A program made the translations under genes and the position numbers. 64,000 nt of DNA from assembly GCA_026874595.1 (NCBI GenBank), contig CM049318.1:32208956-32272955 (forward strand), written 5' to 3'. Shown in pieces: positions 52,501 to 54,946 of this stretch. Every line of letters begins with the position of its first letter. Positions within the stretch are counted from its first letter, which is position 1. The notes under the pieces are model-generated. The model was not told the DNA's origin and searched no databases. It saw only the letters and a program-made list of their open reading frames with translations. Origin of the DNA: Sipunculus nudus (taxonomy: Eukaryota; Annelida; Sipuncula; Golfingiida; Sipunculidae).

Positions 52501-53032
52501 TTTTATTTCTACTTTCTTTACATGAAAATAGCACTGAATATGATTTCCCATGCCATGACACAGAAATGAAAACCATTGAGAATAATTTCACCCAGATGAG
52601 CTCAGTCAGAAACATGAGATAATAATTAATAATATTTATGGTAATAATATCAATCAGCTTAGCGTCATGGGTCACTTGTTTTTAGCAGTGATCACTCAAT
52701 TTAACAGACCACCATTTGACACTTGGGGAAAGAAAAATGTTTGAATGGGGGTGGGGGGGGGGGGGGGGTGTTAAAGTGACACAGGCAGTGCCTGAGAAAC
52801 ATATAATTAACTTTTTTTGGCCTTATGTGAACCTGCAGATTGTCTCACCTCTGATAACAACCATGGGTTATCCTTAGAGAGTACGTCAAAGCTGGTCTCC
52901 TCGGTGACCACTGCAAATTTGTTTGGTACCACAGCTGTCCCAGCCAAGGCGGTGTTCAGAAGGGACTTCCCCGCGGCCTCTCTAATAGCTTTGGCAGACA
53001 TCTTAGTTTACAATTACTGGCATTCACGCAAT
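13503..53032 (-). CDS. ACLY: ATP-citrate synthase (ATP-citrate lyase), complete coding gene, 28 coding exons
   Basis: ACLY is a cytosolic homotetramer that converts citrate, CoA and ATP to acetyl-CoA, oxaloacetate, ADP and phosphate, supplying acetyl-CoA for fatty-acid and sterol synthesis. Exons were joined by matching minus-strand translations to the known family. Lengths sum to 3288 nt, giving 1095 residues plus TAG; human is 1101. All introns are GT-AG with compatible phases. Domain order: N-terminal ATP-grasp/succinyl-CoA-synthetase-beta-like part (about 1-420; [16 protein letters not shown] at 54-69), a low-complexity linker (about 425-488), a CoA-binding/SCS-alpha-like part (about 490-810) with the phosphohistidine in FGHAGSCAN (His755, human His760), and a citrate-synthase-like C-terminus (about 830-1095) with TADHGPAVS (His895), GIGHR (His970) and NVDG (Asp1021). 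All key residues are intact. The start is supported by MSAKAI, as in human. The 5' non-coding exon(s) and promoter were not located. Confidence 0.97.
13846..14130 (-). mobile_element. Possible SINE-like dispersed repeat in the last ACLY intron
   Basis: It shares TTTATTTTACATGGATT, AATCRAGGCACTCTCCATGG and GGCGTTCRGGT with 4300-4372. It has an internal duplication of CTCCATGGCTAG (13902-13985) and a CCAGAGAACTCGGAGAAA block. A minus-strand GAGCTCGATCCC resembles a degenerate pol III B box. Boundaries and tRNA origin are uncertain. Confidence 0.4.
14290..14535. repeat. Dispersed repeat related to the foldback at 24.5-25.1 kb
   Basis: CTCTCATTGGTCCAATTACA, CCACCCTGGTGGTG and GAGACTGCAGTGTATA parallel the right arm at 24960-25075. 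An inverted partner lies in its first half (CACTCTCAATGG against TCTCATTGG). Non-coding. Confidence 0.6.
15129..15205 (-). CDS. ACLY: ACLY coding exon 27 (residues 1040-1066)
   Basis: 77 nt, phase 2 in, phase 1 out; acceptor ATTTTTTCCAG, donor ATTG|GTAAGT. It encodes [20 protein letters not shown] followed by SLGFI. Confidence 0.96.
15206..16334. other. ACLY introns around coding exon 26, no element seen
   Basis: Two introns (15206-15785 and 15869-16334) of AT-rich sequence. The only repeat noticed is a two-copy 26-bp duplication containing CCAAGCTGCAGAAAT at about 15892-15945. Confidence 0.6.
15786..15868 (-). CDS. ACLY: ACLY coding exon 26 (residues 1013-1040)
   Basis: 83 nt, phase 0 in, phase 2 out; acceptor TTGTTTCAACAG, donor ACAAG|GTGAGT. 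It encodes [20 protein letters not shown]; Asp1021 in NVDG corresponds to human Asp1026. Confidence 0.96.
16335..16448 (-). CDS. ACLY: ACLY coding exon 25 (residues 975-1012)
   Basis: 114 nt, phase 0/0; acceptor CCTTACCAG, donor AAG|GTAGGT. It encodes [20 protein letters not shown] and [13 protein letters not shown]. Confidence 0.96.
16944..17252. mobile_element. Harbinger-like MITE (copy 1) beside the exon 24 splice donor
   Basis: The termini are inverted: left GGCCAAGAAAAATAAAAGGC then CTCAGGCAC, right the reverse complement GGCCAAAAACATAAAAAGG then GCTCAGGCAC. It is flanked by TAA (16941-16943) and TAA (17253-17255), a 3-bp TWA target duplication as expected for PIF/Harbinger. No transposase. 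Its right end lies 13 nt from the exon 24 boundary at 17266. Confidence 0.85.
17266..17409 (-). CDS. ACLY: ACLY coding exon 24 (residues 927-974)
   Basis: 144 nt, phase 0/0; acceptor TTTATGACAG, donor TCT|GTAAGT. It encodes [20 protein letters not shown] and [10 protein letters not shown] with His970. A Harbinger-like MITE begins about 13 nt past the end of this exon. Confidence 0.96.
17410..18930. other. ACLY introns flanking coding exon 23, no element seen
   Basis: Introns 17410-18067 and 18374-18930 are AT-rich. No repeats with paired ends, conserved frames or RNA genes were recognised. Confidence 0.6.
18068..18373 (-). CDS. ACLY: ACLY coding exon 23 (residues 825-926; citrate-synthase-like core)
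   Basis: The largest coding exon (306 nt, phase 0/0); acceptor ACATTTCAG, donor ATT|GTAAGT. It encodes [20 protein letters not shown] and [18 protein letters not shown]. His895 corresponds to a catalytic His of the citrate-synthase-like module. Confidence 0.97.
18931..19024 (-). CDS. ACLY: ACLY coding exon 22 (residues 793-824)
   Basis: 94 nt, phase 2 in, phase 0 out; acceptor AAATTGATTTCAG, donor AGG|GTAGGT. It encodes [18 protein letters not shown] and [12 protein letters not shown], leading into the citrate-synthase-like module. Confidence 0.96.
19025..21796. other. ACLY introns flanking coding exon 21, mostly anonymous
   Basis: Intron 19025-20856 contains a diverged repeat-like stretch (about 20080-20400) with GGTCAAGGTCAACC and a GCGTACGCCCACCTGG end, but no copy was found in this window. 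Intron 20985-21796 shows nothing recognisable. Confidence 0.5.
20857..20984 (-). CDS. ACLY: ACLY coding exon 21 (residues 751-793; catalytic phosphohistidine)
   Basis: 128 nt, phase 0 in, phase 2 out; acceptor TTTGTTGACAG, donor CAA|GTAAGT. It encodes [20 protein letters not shown]. His755 in FGHAG is the residue phosphorylated during catalysis in the family (human His760). Confidence 0.97.
21797..21907 (-). CDS. ACLY: ACLY coding exon 20 (residues 714-750)
   Basis: 111 nt, phase 0/0; acceptor TGTACTTTCAG, donor GAG|GTAGGT. It encodes [20 protein letters not shown] and [14 protein letters not shown]. Confidence 0.96.
22041..22219. mobile_element. TA-flanked MITE (pogo/Tc1-like termini), ACLY intron
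   Basis: The left end CAGTAAGCCCTCTC and the right end (reverse complement CAGTGGAACCTCTC) form the inverted termini, with ATTACAGACA repeated inward on both sides. It is flanked by TA at 22039-22040 and 22220-22221. 179 bp, non-coding, in the intron between coding exons 19 and 20. Confidence 0.85.
22450..22531 (-). CDS. ACLY: ACLY coding exon 19 (residues 686-713)
   Basis: 82 nt, phase 2 in, phase 0 out; acceptor ATTTTTCAG, donor GAG|GTGGGA, a less common donor sequence. It encodes [20 protein letters not shown] and MIVLLGE. Confidence 0.95.
22999..23460. repeat. Dispersed repeat with TGACCTCTGACCT subunits, copy 1
   Basis: Subunits of about 115-150 bp begin near 23006, 23123 and 23270, each starting TGACCTCTGACCT or a variant followed by TATTAAATATG. 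The repeat ends with GGGTATCCCATAATACTCCT. A second copy is at 26369-26912. It lies in the intron between coding exons 18 and 19. Confidence 0.8.
23482..23586 (-). CDS. ACLY: ACLY coding exon 18 (residues 651-686)
   Basis: 105 nt, phase 2 in and out; acceptor TTTTTTGTTTCAG, donor GATAG|GTAAAC. It encodes [20 protein letters not shown] and [11 protein letters not shown], the CoA-binding loop region. Confidence 0.96.
23587..24137. repeat. ACLY intron with a short AT-rich tandem stretch
   Basis: CAAACTGATATTTAATTTTT and related AATTCTTC units repeat irregularly at about 23800-23915. Nothing else recognised. Confidence 0.55.
24138..24229 (-). CDS. ACLY: ACLY coding exon 17 (residues 621-651)
   Basis: 92 nt, phase 0 in, phase 2 out; acceptor TTTATTTACAG, donor GGCAG|GTCAGC. 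It encodes [20 protein letters not shown] and KLYRPG. Confidence 0.96.
24520..25085. mobile_element. Older foldback element interrupted by a Harbinger-like MITE
   Basis: The left arm (about 24525-24655) and the reverse complement of the right arm (about 24955-25080) share ATCTCCTT, CCAGGGCTGGCAC and AAGAAT with a CAGAG block, in the same order. The centre is occupied by the separate element 24670-24950. A related arm is at 14390-14520. Intron between coding exons 16 and 17. Confidence 0.7.
24670..24950. mobile_element. Harbinger-like MITE (copy 2), nested
   Basis: The left end CGCAAAAAAAAGTATGG then TTCTCAGGCAC and the right end (reverse complement GGCCAAACAAAATAAAAGG then TATGGTTCTTTGGCAC) match copy 1. 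It is flanked by TTA (24667-24669) and TTA (24951-24953). Interior blocks CATATGATCAGGGAAAAGCA and AAATTGTATTATTT are shared with the copy at 62 kb. Confidence 0.8.
25276..25380 (-). CDS. ACLY: ACLY coding exon 16 (residues 586-620)
   Basis: 105 nt, phase 0/0; acceptor CACTTTCACAG, donor ACT|GTAAGT. It encodes [19 protein letters not shown] and ITIIGPAT, the SCS-alpha-like nucleotide/CoA-binding region. Confidence 0.96.
25381..25925. other. ACLY intron, no element seen
   Basis: Anonymous sequence with a CAAGTCGC motif repeated at about 25672 and 25731 (ACAAGTCGCRMC). No paired ends or coding features. Confidence 0.5.
25926..26041 (-). CDS. ACLY: ACLY coding exon 15 (residues 547-585)
   Basis: 116 nt, phase 1 in, phase 0 out; acceptor TTTATTTTTAG, donor CAG|GTACAG. 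It encodes [15 protein letters not shown] and [18 protein letters not shown]. Confidence 0.96.
26369..26912. repeat. Dispersed repeat with TGACCTCTGACCT subunits, copy 2
   Basis: It begins AACAAGAGCACCACATATGT and ends with GACGGACAGACAGACGG, GGGTATACCATAAAACTCC and CATAAGAGG. Three subunits of about 140-147 bp start near 26413, 26555 and 26700. It is homologous to 22999-23460 along its length. It ends about 17 nt before the exon 14 donor. Confidence 0.82.
26929..26981 (-). CDS. ACLY: ACLY coding exon 14 (residues 529-547)
   Basis: 53 nt, phase 2 in, phase 1 out; acceptor GACTGTTGTAG, donor CCAG|GTGAGG. It encodes [17 protein letters not shown], matching the human segment almost residue for residue. 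Confidence 0.95.
27341..27603 (-). CDS. ACLY: ACLY coding exon 13 (residues 442-529; variable linker and start of CoA-binding part)
   Basis: 263 nt, phase 0 in, phase 2 out; acceptor TGTGTCTACACAG, donor GAC|GTAAGT. The first about 47 residues are an Ala/Ser-rich linker not alignable in detail with vertebrates. The rest, from [17 protein letters not shown], is highly conserved. The segment SSRSGSSTD places Arg452-x-x-Ser455, which resembles the human Ser455 phosphosite (RTAS). That correspondence is inferred. Confidence 0.95.
27604..30520. other. ACLY linker-adjacent intron, right part
   Basis: Part of the 5.6-kb intron upstream of coding exon 13. It holds a short (TA)n/(CA)n tract at 27777-27803 and AT-rich sequence. 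A short acceptor-like CTATCCTGTCATAG with a GTAGGT near 28430-28470 was examined as a possible extra linker exon, but gives no in-frame product. Confidence 0.5.
30521..31064. mobile_element. Inverted-repeat element with CTATAGTCCGTTTCA ends
   Basis: The left CTATAGTCCGTTTCA continues to GTCCACCTG. The reverse complement of the right end is CTATAGTCCGTTTCATCCCC, also continuing to GTCCACCTG, so the termini are about 33 bp with few mismatches. 544 bp, no transposase-like frame. The TATA at each end suggests a TA-target DNA element. Confidence 0.75.
31065..33205. other. ACLY 5.6-kb intron, remaining part
   Basis: AT-rich sequence without paired-end elements, conserved frames or RNA genes that I can recognise. 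Confidence 0.5.
33206..33351 (-). CDS. ACLY: ACLY coding exon 12 (residues 393-441)
   Basis: 146 nt, phase 1 in, phase 0 out; acceptor TGCATTATGTAG, donor CAG|GTAAGT. It encodes [20 protein letters not shown] and ends [11 protein letters not shown], where the variable linker begins. Confidence 0.96.
33744..33861 (-). CDS. ACLY: ACLY coding exon 11 (residues 354-393)
   Basis: 118 nt, phase 0 in, phase 1 out; acceptor TTTTTTGGTTGTAG, donor CTAG|GTATAA. It encodes [13 protein letters not shown] and [15 protein letters not shown]; the Arg pair ahead of GGPNYQ corresponds to the human citrate-contacting arginine region. Confidence 0.95.
34467..34528 (-). CDS. ACLY: ACLY coding exon 10 (residues 333-353, citrate-binding loop)
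   Basis: 62 nt, phase 1 in, phase 0 out; acceptor TTCTCTTTGTAG, donor AAG|GTACAT. It encodes [20 protein letters not shown]. The Asn and Thr of NFTN correspond to the citrate-binding loop described for the human enzyme. Human GGS is GGG here. Confidence 0.95.
35026..35162 (-). CDS. ACLY: ACLY coding exon 9 (residues 287-333)
   Basis: 137 nt, phase 2 in, phase 1 out; acceptor ATACTGACAG, donor GAAG|GTATTA. It encodes [20 protein letters not shown] and the conserved [14 protein letters not shown]. Confidence 0.96.
35542..35660 (-). CDS. ACLY: ACLY coding exon 8 (residues 248-287)
   Basis: 119 nt, phase 0 in, phase 2 out; acceptor TCTGTAACAG, donor GC|GTAAGA. It encodes [18 protein letters not shown] and the glycine-rich [11 protein letters not shown] motif. 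Confidence 0.96.
35728..36110. repeat. Fragment of the ACAAGGGACC-type dispersed repeat
   Basis: AAAACAAGGGAACCATGGGT at 35731 matches the start of the large repeats at 7873 and 54947. The downstream sequence differs, so this is a diverged or different family member. It lies in the intron between coding exons 7 and 8. Confidence 0.55.
36159..36289 (-). CDS. ACLY: ACLY coding exon 7 (residues 204-247)
   Basis: 131 nt, entering phase 1, leaving phase 0; acceptor TTCTGTTACAG, donor GAG|GTTAGT. It encodes [17 protein letters not shown] and [16 protein letters not shown], nearly identical to the vertebrate segment. Confidence 0.96.
36709..36788 (-). CDS. ACLY: ACLY coding exon 6 (residues 177-204)
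   Basis: 80 nt, entering phase 2 and leaving phase 1; acceptor GATGTTGTACAG, donor CTTG|GTAAGT. It encodes [13 protein letters not shown] and [10 protein letters not shown]; the EINPL motif is conserved in the ATP-grasp fold. Confidence 0.94.
37207..37298 (-). CDS. ACLY: ACLY coding exon 5 (residues 147-177, split codon)
   Basis: 92 nt, entering phase 0 and leaving phase 2 (codon GG|A, Gly177). Acceptor TTTGTATTTAAG, donor GG|GTCAGT. It encodes [10 protein letters not shown] through PDSKQ. This is the most divergent stretch of the N-terminal half relative to human. Confidence 0.9.
37743..37841 (-). CDS. ACLY: ACLY coding exon 4 (residues 114-146)
   Basis: 99 nt, phase 0/0; acceptor after TTTATTTTTTAG, donor AAG|GTAGGA. 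It encodes [15 protein letters not shown] followed by [15 protein letters not shown], matching the ACLY ATP-grasp core. Confidence 0.95.
38335..38397 (-). CDS. ACLY: ACLY coding exon 3 (residues 93-113)
   Basis: A small 63-nt exon, phase 0/0, acceptor TTATTACAG, donor CAG|GTAAGA. It encodes a peptide ending [11 protein letters not shown], equivalent to human FLIEPFVPHSQ. It is separated from coding exon 2 by a 12.4-kb intron. Confidence 0.95.
39694..39858. mobile_element. TA-flanked MITE (pogo/Tc1-like termini)
   Basis: The left CAGTGAAACCTGTATTATGA then GGCCACC is mirrored by the right end (reverse complement CAGTGGGATGAACCTGTCTG then GGACCACC). Flanked by TA at 39692-39693 and 39859-39860. 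165 bp, non-coding. Confidence 0.82.
40651..41004. mobile_element. hAT-type MITE with perfect 8-bp target-site duplication
   Basis: The element starts TAGGGCTGGGTATCAG and ends with the inverted TTGATACAGCCCTA. The flanking 8-mer AACCACAC is present exactly on both sides (40643-40650 and 41005-41012), the length typical of hAT insertions. The interior has TATCGATA repeats near the right end. It interrupts an older repeat whose GAAGCCAACCAC block also occurs at 2185-2196. 354 bp, no transposase. Confidence 0.93.
42715..43228. repeat. Tandem array, four 128-bp units
   Basis: Units begin AACACACCTARCAAA at 42715, 42843 and 42971, and AACAAACCTGGCAAA at 43099. Each contains CTGGACTCCCTAACAWGT, GAAGTTATGTTGACTTTT and GTTCACAGGCTCACTAAA. 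The period is constant and divergence low, so the amplification is fairly recent. Non-coding, in the 12.4-kb intron. Confidence 0.95.
44941..45236. repeat. Minisatellite, about ten 30-bp units
   Basis: The unit TTGTCTGTGTATACTTTATC followed by CTGAGACATT has four identical copies at 45061-45180, with degenerate copies on both sides. Because 30 is divisible by three, both strands stay open and a decapeptide repeat ([10 protein letters not shown]) appears on the minus strand. There is no sign that this is a real protein. Confidence 0.96.
46090..46615. repeat. Degenerate array of TGTCAATAACATACAGATGT units
   Basis: Imperfect units of about 35-45 bp built from GTGTCAATAA(A/C)ATACA and GATGTCCATAATACAGAG recur at least ten times with indels. 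Non-coding. Confidence 0.85.
47430..47605. repeat. Dispersed repeat shared with 11850-12000
   Basis: TCACAAATGTACGGTCACTT, then TTTTTGGAGTATTCCACA, CCCACATGGCGC and ATTTCTAGTTTG parallel the copy at 11850-12000 in order and spacing. Non-coding; family not identified. Confidence 0.7.
47993..48140. mobile_element. TA-flanked MITE (pogo/Tc1-like termini)
   Basis: The left CAGTAAAACCTCAAAATTAT then GACCACC and the right end (reverse complement CAGTACAACCTAAAAACAAT then GACCACT) are inverted repeats. Flanked by TA at 47991-47992 and 48141-48142. 148 bp. Confidence 0.87.
48680..48780. mobile_element. TA-flanked MITE, 101 bp
   Basis: The left CAGCAGTACCTGTCATGAGG then GGACAC is mirrored by the right end (reverse complement CAGCAAGACCTGCCATGAGG then GGACAC). 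Flanked by TA at 48678-48679 and 48781-48782. The termini make up half the element. Confidence 0.88.
49090..49950. repeat. Degenerate ATGTCATGTAATGAAT-type array
   Basis: Short words TCCTCATGAC, ATGTCATRTAATG and AATGAATTATGTCC recur throughout with irregular 30-60-bp spacing. It is a decayed tandem array. Non-coding. Confidence 0.75.
50816..50938 (-). CDS. ACLY: ACLY coding exon 2 (residues 52-92)
   Basis: Acceptor TTTATTGCAG, donor AAG|GTCAGT, 123 nt, phase 0 at both ends. It encodes [18 protein letters not shown], the conserved ATP-grasp segment whose basic residues take part in nucleotide binding. Confidence 0.96.
51131..51288 (-). mobile_element. tRNA-derived SINE-like copy 1
   Basis: On the minus strand, TAACAAAGCGGTTAGAACAC resembles a pol III A box with D-arm, and GGTTCGCATCC lies at B-box distance (consensus GGTTCGAANCC). 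It is alignable along its length with copy 2 at 51518-51676 (TTTGTTACAAAGACAAATTG, AAAAGCAAGCTTCACTAG and GAGACAGTTCG on the plus strand). The tRNA species is unclear, and the true element may extend to about 51365. Confidence 0.7.
51345..51436. repeat. Tandem array of four 23-bp hairpin units
   Basis: CAGGAGTCACACTTTATGTG followed by ACT repeats exactly at 51345, 51368, 51391 and 51414. Each unit contains the inverted repeat AGTCACA...TGTGACT with a CTTTA loop. The CCCAGGAGTCAC start resembles CCCAGGGGTCAC beside SINE copy 3 (53312), so the array may be an expansion of SINE-body sequence. Confidence 0.95.
51518..51676 (-). mobile_element. tRNA-derived SINE-like copy 2
   Basis: It is the same orientation and structure as copy 1: minus-strand TTGCAAAGCGTTTGGAACGC (A-box-like) and GGTTCAAATACC (B-box-like). 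On the plus strand it shares GTTACAAAGACAAATTGCTC and GCAAGCTTCACTAGCGAGAC. Confidence 0.72.
52424..52822. mobile_element. Harbinger-like MITE (copy 3) beside the exon 1 splice donor
   Basis: The left GGCCAAAAAAAGGGAAAAGA then GGTTTCTCA and the right end (reverse complement GGCCAAAAAAAGTTAATTAT then GTTTCTCAGGCAC) match the family termini. Flanks are TAA on the left and TTA on the right. It contains a long G-run (52745-52769). Its right end lies about 26 nt from the exon 1 boundary at 52849. Confidence 0.72.
52849..53032 (-). CDS. ACLY: ACLY coding exon 1 (residues 1-51) with 31 nt of 5'UTR
   Basis: The ATG is at 53001-52999. The peptide begins [12 protein letters not shown] and ends NPWLLSE, matching the family N-terminus. 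The donor is GAG|GTGAGA, phase 0. A pyrimidine-rich acceptor (CTCTTTGTTTCAG) ends at 53033, so the leader is spliced and 53002-53032 is UTR. The start context has A at -3. The exon 5' boundary is inferred from the splice signal only. Confidence 0.94.
53003..53023 (-). promoter_or_regulatory. Upstream ORF (6 codons + stop) in the ACLY 5'UTR
   Basis: Within the 31-nt leader segment an ATG at 53023 opens a reading frame, ATGCCAGTAATTGTAAAC then TAA, which ends at 53003. A single G separates the stop from the ACLY ATG at 53001. Its start context is poor (T at -3, C at +4), while the ACLY ATG has A at -3, so leaky scanning or re-initiation is expected. Whether it is translated is not known. Confidence 0.5.
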
Positions 53033-53094
53033 CTGAAACAAAGAGAATAAAATATTAAATGTTTATTTATTACTATGAATTCCAACTGAAAAAA

Positions 53095-53400
53095 AATGGC
53101 TTATCAACAAGTCATATCAACAGCAGTTGATAAAACAGAGGCAGGGCAAATCGTTGATTTGAATCCATGTTTTGTGACATGCGAATCATATGTTCAACCC
53201 ACTTCACCAATACAGCAAGCTTCACTGGAAAGGCTGGTTGGAACGTTTTTGTATGCACCATTACATTCAACCCCTCTCCAGAAACGTCCTGTCCTCAGAA
53301 CATAGGACATTATCCCAGGGGTCACATGCATGAACTGGGTGGAGGCATTATGACATACCACCAACTCCCAGGATCCCACTTCTGACACCATTGAAATGGG
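53095..53400 (-). mobile_element. tRNA-derived SINE-like copy 3
   Basis: Minus-strand TTGGTGAAGTGGGTTGAACA resembles an A box with D-arm, and GGATTCAAATC a B box. It shares GCAAGCTTCACT with copies 1, 2 and 4. It continues into a CATTATCCCAGGGGTCAC block that matches sequence downstream of copy 1. Confidence 0.6.
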
Positions 53401-53525
53401 TGAAAATAATTATAGGGCTGTAATGTGGATTCAAACCTGTAACCTGGGACATACAAGTCAAAATTAAATCAACTTTGCCAATAAAGCAAGCTTCATTAGC
53501 GAGGCCAGTAGGAAGGATTTTGTGT
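53400..53525 (-). mobile_element. tRNA-derived SINE-like copy 4 (partial)
   Basis: Minus-strand TTGGCAAAGTTGATTTAATT (degenerate A box) and GGTTTGAATCCACA (good B box). On the plus strand it shares AAAGCAAGCTTCATTAGCGA with the other copies. Truncated or diverged. Confidence 0.6.
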
Positions 53526-54946
53526 TTGATTACAATAACAAATACAAGTTCTTGTTGAGCCTTTTATTCATGTTTAATATTAAGTTTACTTGCTGATCAA
53601 AGAATTTTATTTTTCTAACTGGCCAGTTTTAATCGAGGATGCAAGTGGCCAGTCAGATTGGAGGGGACACCTCAGGAGAAAAACATGTACCAACTTTTGA
53701 AACTATTATAATTAAACTGACACTGTTCCTAGGGAGTCCTGCACAAAATCCCTGCTGTTGTTCAAGCAAGGTTGATAACATATGGACTATAAATAAAGTG
53801 ATACCATACACATGTGGACAGTCTGAAACATACACAAAGTTACACCATCATATACATGTCCCTGAAATCTCTTAAGACACTTGAAAGAGGCCTAATGAAT
53901 ACCTGTGACATAAGTTTTATAAAAGGTCACTGAGTGGATTAATTAGATTCAGGATACACATATAATTACATGTGCAATTACAAACAACTAAACTATGCAC
54001 ATAATGAGTTTTCCTGCATGGGAGTGTCTTTAAAACAATTAATATATACATACTGCACCAATTGACCTTTTGTTTACAAACACCTACTCACATATATATA
54101 TATATACCTGTTACATCTGTGACGTCTATGATGACACTTGAAGTATACAGTTTATACAAACTTTAACACCTCAAAGGTGCACACAATACCGGATACTGGA
54201 TCTAAGTCCATTAACAAGAGAAAGCGTGTTAGAGATTAACAGTAAATCACTCCTGAGTTATCACACCTCCTCACAGCAAAACAGTCAGTTAATGATTTTT
54301 TATCAAACTGAACAGATGACTGACCTAAAAATATCATGTATAACACAATATTCTTCCCTACAGCAGCTGCAATACATATATTTATATATAATATATTTAC
54401 TTGTATCCCATTCATTACTTTAATCTTCCATCATCTTGTCAGCACTGGAAAATTGGTGCAAAGTCAAACATGCAGGCACTGACTACACACATGTAGATCC
54501 AAATCAATTAGATATGACTAACTACTGGTAAGTGTATATATATATATATATAACTCTGAGTTTATTGTTACCACTCCACACTGAAGCAAAGATAAAGATT
54601 TTCAAATTAATTCAGACAACTTGATAAATGTAATGAATATTTTTCAAACATAGCAACACATTGATAATAGTACCTAATTCCTCCACTACATGCAGTGGCC
54701 AGTCAGTTTGCCGGCCAGGTTGGAGACACTTGTTTAATGCACAAACTTCGGTTTTAAATTTAATGCTGTTCACTACTAATAGTGGAAAGCATCTCACCCC
54801 ATAATCATTTCACTGTTGCTTGATAGCCAACAAATGTACAATTTTGAATATATAAAAATATGGATTTAAAATATTATAGTATTTCCTTTTCAGCAGCCAA
54901 TCACAATAATGGGAGCACAAAATGAGTGATTAAAAGATATTGAAAA
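53526..54946. other. Upstream of ACLY coding exon 1, no gene seen
   Basis: AT-rich, with short (TA)n runs at about 54091-54108 and 54536-54552. It is probably intron if the ACLY leader exon lies further up. No convincing leader exon or promoter could be picked. Confidence 0.45.
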
